A DNA stretch of 64,000 bases, taken from positions 124,001 through 188,000 of the forward strand of contig NZ_BMIJ01000003.1 in NCBI RefSeq assembly GCF_014641945.1, read 5' to 3'. Both the position numbers and the translations under genes were made by a program. Shown here piece after piece: positions 58,672 through 64,000 of this stretch (position 1 is the stretch's first letter; each line of letters opens with the position of its first letter). The DNA is from Marinobacterium zhoushanense. GTDB taxonomy: Bacteria; Pseudomonadota; Gammaproteobacteria; Pseudomonadales; Balneatricaceae. The notes under the pieces are model-generated. The model was not told the DNA's origin and searched no databases. It saw only the letters and a program-made list of their open reading frames with translations.

Positions 58672-58694
58672 CGGCTGCCGCTGGCAGCCGTTAT
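58668..58694. other. Perfect 12-bp hairpin at the AMMECR1 stop
   Basis: ATAACGGCTGCC (58668-58679) and GGCAGCCGTTAT (58683-58694) pair perfectly around a 3-base loop. It includes the AMMECR1-type stop codon and lies between that gene and convergent ibpA. No T run follows on either strand, so it is not a classic terminator. Confidence 0.75.
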
Positions 58695-58711
58695 CGCGAG
58701 AACGCCGGCGA

Positions 58712-59131
58712 TTAGTTGATCTCGATGCGTCGGCTTTTCATCGCTTCAGGAATCTCGCGGACCAGGTCCACGTGCAATAGACCGTGCTCCAGAGCAGCTT
58801 TGACCACTCGGACATGGTCGGCGAGCTGGAACCTGCGTTCGAAATTGCGCGCGGCTATACCCTGGTAGAGATACTTGTGCTCCTGCTCATCGGGTTCTTT
58901 GCGTCCGGTAATGGTCAGGTTGCCGTTTTCGGTCTGGATATCGATTTCGCTGTTGTTGAATCCGGCTACCGCCATGGTGATGCGGTACTCGTTTTCACCC
59001 AGTAGTTCGATGTTGTAGGGCGGGTAGCTGGGCTGTTGTTCGTTGCTGCGGTTGGCGGCATCGAGCATCGACGCGAGACGGTCAAATCCGATAGCGGAGC
59101 GGTAGAGCGGAGACAGGTCGAAATTACGCAT
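58712..59131 (-). CDS. ibpA: Small heat shock protein, IbpA/Hsp20 family
   Basis: A 139-residue small heat shock protein. The start MRNFDLSPLYRSAIGFDRLA and the alpha-crystallin domain (about residues 35-125, including VAGFNNSEIDI and GIAARNFERRFQLADHV) match bacterial IbpA. It holds unfolding proteins for DnaK and ClpB. The ATG at 59131 has GAGGA upstream; the longer open frame has no family similarity. A sigma-32-like promoter and a ROSE-like hairpin lie upstream. Confidence 0.95.
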   Translation of the reverse strand: MRNFDLSPLYRSAIGFDRLASMLDAANRSNEQQPSYPPYNIELLGENEYRITMAVAGFNNSEIDIQTENGNLTITGRKEPDEQEHKYLYQGIAARNFERRFQLADHVRVVKAALEHGLLHVDLVREIPEAMKSRRIEIN

Positions 59132-59134
59132 TGG

Positions 59135-59156
59135 CATATCCTCATCAAGCAATATG
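59135..59156 (-). promoter_or_regulatory. ROSE-like RNA thermometer hairpin of ibpA
   Basis: On the minus strand the ibpA leader reads CATATTGCT, a 5-base loop, then AGGATATG. The CATAT and ATATG arms pair. Inside, TTGCT lies opposite the Shine-Dalgarno AGGA with a U-G, a G-G and a U-A contact and an unpaired C. This is the U(U/C)GCU anti-SD layout of ROSE thermometers, which melt on heating. Confidence 0.7.
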
Positions 59157-59228
59157 GAAGTATCTGCCAGCCCATCTGGGCCTGGCTTGGAGACCGGCCT
59201 CCTGATGAGCACCGGTGTCTGTTTGTTT

Positions 59229-59258
59229 AGATAGGGACTGCCTGGCGGGATTTCAAGG
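59229..59258 (-). promoter_or_regulatory. Sigma-32-like heat shock promoter of ibpA
   Basis: On the minus strand CTTGAAA (59258-59252) is followed after 14 bases by CCCTATCTA (59237-59229), close to the RpoH consensus CTTGAAA and CCCCATNTA. The start would be near 59222, giving a leader of about 90 bases that includes the ROSE-like hairpin. Confidence 0.75.
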
Positions 59259-59265
59259 GCAGACT

Positions 59266-59688
59266 TTAACTGCCTTCTCGGGGCGATTTGAACGCTTCCA
59301 CGTCGTTGGTAATTTCGACCTCGACCTTGGGGGCCGGGATTTTGAAGTCGTACACGCGCTCCCAGCCTTCGGACTCGGGGGTGCGCTCCCACACGGTACC
59401 GGCGTTGTAGCTAACCAGTTCAGTCAGCGACGGATCGAGCTGAACCATGCGCTCGACTGGCATGGGGAGCATATTGAGCTGTTCGTTTTCGAGAAACTCG
59501 TCGGTTTCATAGCCGGTGTACATGCGCCAACCGGTATCGTTGAGGTGTTCGGGCACCGTTTTGTACATGAAGCGTACCGGCAGCTTCTCGTCGAACACAA
59601 GGCGGGATACCAGTGCCAAAAAGCCGTTCTTGGTCTGATTGGTTTCATCTTCACTGGTCAGTGGCTGGTCGGCTTCGGGCTTGCGCAT
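59266..59688 (-). CDS. DUF2185 domain protein
   Basis: A 140-residue soluble protein. The central part (GFLALVSRLVFDEKLPVRFM, then TGWRMYTGYETDEFLENEQL) fits DUF2185, a small domain also found among Imm33-type immunity proteins. No signal peptide or partner toxin is present here, so an immunity role is not supported. The ATG at 59688 is the first plausible start. It lies between ibpA and acnB on the same strand, with its stop 7 bases before the heat shock promoter. Confidence 0.72.
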   Translation of the reverse strand: MRKPEADQPLTSEDETNQTKNGFLALVSRLVFDEKLPVRFMYKTVPEHLNDTGWRMYTGYETDEFLENEQLNMLPMPVERMVQLDPSLTELVSYNAGTVWERTPESEGWERVYDFKIPAPKVEVEITNDVEAFKSPREGS

Positions 59689-59764
59689 GAGGTGCTCTCT
59701 GGTCTGGTTCGTTTTGCTACGGCAATTGTACCGGTAAACCGGTTTCTGGCGTAGCTGGATGGAA

Positions 59765-59823
59765 ATGAAAAAGCCCCGGGCAATGCCGGGGCTTTTCGCT
59801 AAAGCCGCCACAGAGAGCGGCTT
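59765..59823 (-). terminator. Two-sided terminator after acnB
   Basis: AAAAGCCCCGG (59769-59779) pairs with CCGGGGCTTTT (59786-59796); on the minus strand it ends in a T5 run, right for acnB. A second hairpin, AAGCCGC (59802-59808) with GCGGCTT (59817-59823), sits between it and the acnB stop. Confidence 0.85.
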
Positions 59824-59828
59824 CAGGA

Positions 59829-62426
59829 TCAGGCTTCTACGGTCGGAATCACGCTGGACGCCTTCGCGACGTAGTTTTCGATCTGATCGAAGTTCAGGTA
59901 GCGATAGATATCGCCGGCCATGCTGTCGATCTTGTTCGCGTAAGCCATGTACTCCTCAACGGTGGGCAGTTTGCCTTCCAGCGCTGCAACTGCAGCCAGC
60001 TCGGCAGATGCCAGGAAAACATTGGCACCGTCGCCGAGACGGTTCGGGAAGTTGCGGGTTGAGGTGGAAACAACCGTTGACTTGGCGGCTACACGTGCCT
60101 GGTTACCCATACACAGAGAACAGCCCGGCATTTCCATGCGAGCGCCGGCCTTGCCGAAGATGCTGTAGTAACCTTCGTCGGACAGCTGAGCCTGGTCCAT
60201 CTTGGTAGGCGGTGCAATCCACATACGGGTCGGGATCGATTGACCGGATGCTTCCAGCAGCTTACCGGCAGCACGGAAGTGGCCGATGTTGGTCATGCAG
60301 GAACCGATGAACACTTCGTCGATCTTGTTACCGGCCACATCAGACAACAGGCGAGCGTCGTCCGGGTCGTTCGGAGCGCAGAGGATCGGCTCCTTGATCT
60401 CGGACATGTCGATCTCGATCACTTCGGCGTACTCGGCGTCGGCGTCGGCACGCATCAGGCTCGGGTTGGCCAGCCACTCTTCCATGCCCTTGATACGACG
60501 CTCGATGGTGCGCACATCGCCATAGCCTTCAGCGATCATCCACTTCAGCATGACGATGTTGGAGCGCAGGTATTCCGCGACGGAATCTTCCGACAGGGTG
60601 ATTGTACAACCGGCTGCAGAACGTTCGGCAGAGGCGTCGGACAGCTCGAATGCCTGTTCGACGGTCAGCTCTTCCAGACCTTCGATCTCAAGGACGCGAC
60701 CGGAGAACGCGTTCTTCTTGCCCGCCTTCTCGACGGTCAGTAGGCCCTGCTTGATGCCGTAGTAGGGGATGGCATGAACGAGGTCGCGCAGGGTGATGCC
60801 AGGGTTGCGCTTGCCCTTGAAGCGAACCAGAACCGATTCCGGCATATCCAGCGGCATAACGCCGGTCGCAGCAGCAAAGGCAACCAGACCGGAGCCGGCC
60901 GGGAAGGAGATACCCAGCGGGAAACGGGTGTGAGAGTCACCACCGGTACCTACGGTGTCCGGCAGCAGCATGCGGTTCAGCCAGGAGTGGATAACGCCGT
61001 CACCCGGACGCAGGGAAACACCGCCGCGGTTCATGATGAAGTCCGGCAGCGTGTGGTGGGTATTAACGTCGACCGGTTTCGGGTATGCCGCAGTATGGCA
61101 GAATGACTGCATGACCAGATCGGCTGAGAAGCCCAGGCACGCCAGGTCTTTCAGCTCGTCACGGGTCATCGGGCCGGTGGTGTCCTGAGAACCAACGGTT
61201 GTCATCTTCGGCTCGCAGTACATGCCAGGGCGTACGCCCTCCAGGCCACAGGCCTTGCCGACCATCTTCTGAGCCAGGGTGTAACCCTTGCCGGTGTCGG
61301 CTGGCTGCTCGGGCTTGCGGAACAGATCAGAATGACCGAGGCCCAGTGCTTCACGGGCTTTCTCGGTCAGACCGCGACCGATGATCAGCGGGATACGGCC
61401 GCCGGCACGTACTTCGTCGAGCAGTACCTGAGTTTTCAGCTCGAAGGTGCTGATCACTTCGTCGGTGCCGTGCTTGCACACCTTGCCTTCGTACGGATAG
61501 ACGTCGATGACGTCGCCCATCTCCATCTTGTCGACCGGCATCTCGATCGGCAGAGCACCAGCATCTTCCATGGTGTTGTAGAAGATCGGCGCGATCTTGC
61601 CGCCGAAGCAGTAACCGCCGGCGCGCTTGTTCGGTACGTGGGGGATATCATCACCGAAGAACCACAGTACAGAGTTGGTAGCGGACTTACGAGACGAGCC
61701 GGTACCGACCACGTCGCCGACGTAGGCAACCGGGAAACCTTTGGCTTTAACTTCTTCGATCTGCGCCAGCGGGCCTTTTACGCCTGGCTGTTCCGGGTTG
61801 ATACCCTCACGCTCCATCTTCAGCATGGCGTTGGCGTGCAGCGGGATATCCGGACGAGACCAGGCATCCGGAGCCGGAGACAGGTCGTCGGTGTTGGTTT
61901 CACCCGGCACCTTGAATACGGTAACGGTGATCTTGTCTTCCAGCTTAGGCTTGCTGGTGAACCACTCGCCGTTGGCCCAGGACTCCACGACCTGTTTGGC
62001 GTAGGCGTTGCCGGCGTCCATCTTCTCCTTCACATCATGGAAGGCATCGAACATCAGCAGGGTATGAGAGAGCGCTTTGGCAGCGGTCGGCGCCAGGGCT
62101 TCGTCATCCAGTGACTCGACAAGCGGTGCAATGTTGTAGCCGCCGAGCATGGTGCCGAGCAGTTCTACTGCCTTGACCTTGTCGACGAGCGGTGAAGACG
62201 CTTCACCCTTGGCAATAGCTGCCAGGAAGCCCGCCTTGACGTACGCTGCCTGGTCTACACCGGCCGGAACGCGGTTAATCAGCAGCTCCAGCAGGAACTC
62301 CTCTTCGCCTGCCGGCGGGTTCTTCAGCAGCTCGATCAGCGCTGCGGTCTGTTCCGGGTCCAGGGGTTTCGGCGGCACGCCTTCTGCGGCGCGTTCTTCT
62401 ACATGTTTACGGTAAGCTTCTAGCAC
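59829..62426 (-). CDS. acnB: Aconitate hydratase B
   Basis: An 865-residue bifunctional aconitate/2-methylisocitrate hydratase, exactly the E. coli AcnB length. The N-terminal HEAT-like domain starts [15 protein letters not shown]. Iron-sulphur cysteines lie in [20 protein letters not shown] and [10 protein letters not shown] chose the GTG at 62426, which has GAGGG eight bases upstream; the open frame extends to 62495. AcnB is the main TCA aconitase and an iron- and oxidant-sensitive RNA-binding protein. Confidence 0.96.
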   Translation of the reverse strand: MLEAYRKHVEERAAEGVPPKPLDPEQTAALIELLKNPPAGEEEFLLELLINRVPAGVDQAAYVKAGFLAAIAKGEASSPLVDKVKAVELLGTMLGGYNIAPLVESLDDEALAPTAAKALSHTLLMFDAFHDVKEKMDAGNAYAKQVVESWANGEWFTSKPKLEDKITVTVFKVPGETNTDDLSPAPDAWSRPDIPLHANAMLKMEREGINPEQPGVKGPLAQIEEVKAKGFPVAYVGDVVGTGSSRKSATNSVLWFFGDDIPHVPNKRAGGYCFGGKIAPIFYNTMEDAGALPIEMPVDKMEMGDVIDVYPYEGKVCKHGTDEVISTFELKTQVLLDEVRAGGRIPLIIGRGLTEKAREALGLGHSDLFRKPEQPADTGKGYTLAQKMVGKACGLEGVRPGMYCEPKMTTVGSQDTTGPMTRDELKDLACLGFSADLVMQSFCHTAAYPKPVDVNTHHTLPDFIMNRGGVSLRPGDGVIHSWLNRMLLPDTVGTGGDSHTRFPLGISFPAGSGLVAFAAATGVMPLDMPESVLVRFKGKRNPGITLRDLVHAIPYYGIKQGLLTVEKAGKKNAFSGRVLEIEGLEELTVEQAFELSDASAERSAAGCTITLSEDSVAEYLRSNIVMLKWMIAEGYGDVRTIERRIKGMEEWLANPSLMRADADAEYAEVIEIDMSEIKEPILCAPNDPDDARLLSDVAGNKIDEVFIGSCMTNIGHFRAAGKLLEASGQSIPTRMWIAPPTKMDQAQLSDEGYYSIFGKAGARMEMPGCSLCMGNQARVAAKSTVVSTSTRNFPNRLGDGANVFLASAELAAVAALEGKLPTVEEYMAYANKIDSMAGDIYRYLNFDQIENYVAKASSVIPTVEA

Positions 62427-62531
62427 GACTTGGCCCTCATCTGTTGTAATCGCCGGATGCGCTTTATAAAGCCTCACCCGCTTGTCCGGCGACATATCGA
62501 TTAGGTATCGATTTGGTGTTTGGCGACGCGG

Positions 62532-62560
62532 ATTTTAGCTGAAGAGGGGCTTAAAGTTAA
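62532..62560 (-). promoter_or_regulatory. Predicted acnB promoter
   Basis: On the minus strand TTAACT (62560-62555) as -35 is followed after 17 bases by TAAAAT (62537-62532) as -10, matching four and five consensus bases. The leader to the GTG would be about 100 bases. A TAGAC-N5-GTCTA inverted repeat (62583-62597) lies just upstream and could be an operator. Confidence 0.5.
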
Positions 62561-62618
62561 GTTTGTCGACAATCTTGAGGCTTAGACTTTGGGTCTAGCT
62601 TCACGTAAATTGTTCTCT

Positions 62619-62632
62619 TTGATACGCATCAA
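62619..62632. promoter_or_regulatory. Perfect FNR/Anr box
   Basis: TTGATACGCATCAA is a perfect TTGAT-N4-ATCAA palindrome, the FNR/Anr binding site. A TGTCAT hexamer (62655-62660) lies where the -10 of a class II promoter would be if the box centre is at -41.5. That would give a plus-strand transcript from about 62667, reading into the gene at 62715. Confidence 0.7.
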
Positions 62633-62714
62633 TTAAAGTAAGCCTGATGTTGCTTGTCATCCTCGACCCACGTATAACGCATCATACACCTGTTTGGAAC
62701 ATGGAGGATTGTCC

Positions 62715-63176
62715 ATGAATGTGCCGTTAGTAGACCCGCTGGAACCATCTGCCGGGAACGGTGCTCTGCAATTCCAGATCAAGCGACAGCTCGAACTGTT
62801 CCGGATTCAGGAAGATAGCCATCTGATCTACCGCGGTGAAGAGAACCTGATCGTTCTCCGTTATCTCCAGCGCCGAGTCGCCGCGCGTCCCAAACAGCTA
62901 CGCAATCATATTCGACGCGTATACCTGTCGATCAAGAGCCGGGACGCCGAACACCTTACGGGTGCGCTGGTCGACCTGATTCTCGTGCTGCACGGACGTG
63001 GGCGGTATCTGATCAAACGTATGCTTGAGCAGTCCAAGCCGCTGCTCCACCAGTCTCATTTCAAGCTCATGCACCAGGTCAGCGAGTCGGGTGACCTGGA
63101 TCGCCTGCGAGCGCTGTCCCAAGGGGAGTCCGTGTTAAGTAATGGGGGAATGCCAACGGTGGTTGGCCTGCAATGA
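62715..63176 (+). CDS. Hypothetical protein, first gene of an FNR-box operon
   Basis: A 153-residue soluble, mostly helical and basic protein. No family is recognised. It has a central stretch NLIVLRYLQRRVAARPKQLR and a repeated-helix character, and no membrane segment. The ATG at 62715 has GGAGG nine bases upstream. Its stop overlaps the next start (ATGA), so the two proteins are probably made together. A perfect FNR box lies about 85 bases upstream. Function unknown. Confidence 0.8.
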   Translation: MNVPLVDPLEPSAGNGALQFQIKRQLELFRIQEDSHLIYRGEENLIVLRYLQRRVAARPKQLRNHIRRVYLSIKSRDAEHLTGALVDLILVLHGRGRYLIKRMLEQSKPLLHQSHFKLMHQVSESGDLDRLRALSQGESVLSNGGMPTVVGLQ

Positions 63177-64000
63177 CTGTATCGGGATATACAATCGGAC
63201 TTATAGGGTTTTCCGGGCGTGAGCTGGGCATGCTCGAAGTGTTCTTCGATAGCTCAAACAACCCCGGGTTGAAAATTGGTTCACCGGAACGGTCGGCTGC
63301 GTTACTGGTCAATCTGGAAACCGAGACCGACCTTAAGCAGTTTCTGCAGTGGTACGCGTCGAGGCCTGATTGCCCGGTGATTGGGGTGGTGTCGGAGCTG
63401 AGTGTGCCTCGCGGTGTGCTTGAGCTTAAGCGACCACTGGAGGTGACCGGTCTGAAGTTGACCCTGACCCGTGTGCTCGACGAGCTGCATAAAAAGGCAG
63501 CCAGATCACCTTTGGCTGGAGCGCAGGGGGCTGGTCAACAGAAAACGGCGCTGAAGATGGATCCGGCCGATCTGAAGGCATTGATAGCTGAGGCGGGCGT
63601 GTCCGCTCCCAAGCCTGCACCCAAGCCCCAGCAGTTGAACACGGTTCGTGATGCAAGCAAGTCGCGTTTGATTATGCGCTGGAGCGAGGCTGAGCGGGAT
63701 ATGCTGATGCGCCGCGCCTGCGGTTCGCTGCCGGATCTGGATCCGGAGCTGCCCGGCTGGAGTAAACGGATACTCTTTTCGCTTGAGGGGCGTTTTATCG
63801 ACCAGGTGAATAAGATGGTCCGGCTCGCGCAGGAGCAGCAGGCTCCGATGCAGGTAACCGGGATTCCAGGCTCGTTTATCTATTTTCCGGATCGAGAGCT
63901 GTTCAGTTACGATCTGGATCCGGATCTGTTGGTGCAGATGGCCAGCAGTCGATTCGGCTTTGGTGAGCTGGATTGCCATCCGGTTGAGCTGAAATCGCCG
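63173..64000 (+). CDS. Hypothetical protein, cut by right window edge
   Basis: At least 276 residues; the 3' end is outside the window. The first about 110 residues alternate strands and helices (GYTIGLIGFSGRELGMLEVF, then PVIGVVSEL) in a way that suggests a degenerate receiver-like fold, though phosphorylation-site residues are not evident. An alanine/proline-rich linker and a second helical domain follow. I do not recognise the family. It overlaps the preceding gene by four bases. Confidence 0.75.
   Translation, partial: MTVSGYTIGLIGFSGRELGMLEVFFDSSNNPGLKIGSPERSAALLVNLETETDLKQFLQWYASRPDCPVIGVVSELSVPRGVLELKRPLEVTGLKLTLTRVLDELHKKAARSPLAGAQGAGQQKTALKMDPADLKALIAEAGVSAPKPAPKPQQLNTVRDASKSRLIMRWSEAERDMLMRRACGSLPDLDPELPGWSKRILFSLEGRFIDQVNKMVRLAQEQQAPMQVTGIPGSFIYFPDRELFSYDLDPDLLVQMASSRFGFGELDCHPVELKSP

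Noticed and set aside
61332..62114. Open frame of 260 codons opposite acnB
   Set aside because: acnB is full length and certain; the antisense frame shows no domain.
1..64000. Mobile elements, phage genes, tRNA or rRNA genes
   Set aside because: No transposase, integrase, terminal repeats or RNA gene sequences were seen; gene order is chromosomal core.

Overview
The window is a gene-dense stretch of bacterial chromosome with about 57 protein genes, short intergenic gaps (none over 300 bases), and no rRNA, tRNA, CRISPR array or insertion sequence that I can see. Gene content and order point to a gammaproteobacterium related to Pseudomonas, Marinobacterium or other Oceanospirillales. Two blocks support this: leuC-leuD-leuB-asd-usg-fimV-truA-trpF-accD-folC-dedD-cvpA-purF, and lexA-sulA near topA. 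Both match, from memory, the Pseudomonas aeruginosa order. Class III PHA synthase genes, a Lap-type adhesin control pair and many GTG/TTG starts fit a marine or aquatic relative rather than an enteric. The genus cannot be fixed from this alone.

Layout, left to right. 1-2.0 kb: lapD (cut by the left edge) and lapG, the c-di-GMP controlled adhesin-release switch. 2.0-6.4 kb: a DUF3080 lipoprotein, a MATE exporter and a large single-subunit PHA synthase. 6.4-8.6 kb: a chemoreceptor with a zinc-binding tail and a separate Aer-like PAS protein. 8.6-14.9 kb: glutaredoxin-like protein, slt, uup, a universal stress protein and small hypotheticals. 15.1-21.6 kb: topA, sulA-lexA and divergent dinG, with two LexA boxes between lexA and dinG. 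21.6-29.5 kb: rhlB, gpsA, sixA, a PglL-like O-oligosaccharyltransferase, a hydrolase, a DUF4892 protein and a patatin-like lipase. 29.5-35.3 kb: folE, smrB, prmB, aroC, speD-speE and an MFS permease. 35.4-38.2 kb: a second PHA locus with a DUF6489 gene, phaR, and phaE-phaC on the opposite strand. 38.3-54.5 kb: a LysR regulator and the long leu/asd/fimV/truA/trpF/accD/folC/cvpA/purF block. 54.6-58.7 kb: thpR, dusC and a three-gene AmmeMemoRadiSam cluster of unknown function. 58.7-64 kb: an ibpA-type small heat-shock gene, a DUF2185 gene, acnB and a two-gene operon of unknown function that runs off the right edge.

The regulatory signals I trust most are: twin LexA boxes between lexA and dinG; a sigma-32-like promoter plus a ROSE-like RNA thermometer before ibpA; a perfect FNR/Anr palindrome before the unknown operon at 62715; a LysR-type box centred about 65 bases upstream of a predicted leuC start point; and a two-sided terminator after acnB.

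The least explained parts are the AmmeMemoRadiSam trio, the FNR-box operon at the right edge, the coexistence of two different PHA synthases, and the split PAS/chemoreceptor pair. I found no clear defence, phage or secretion island.
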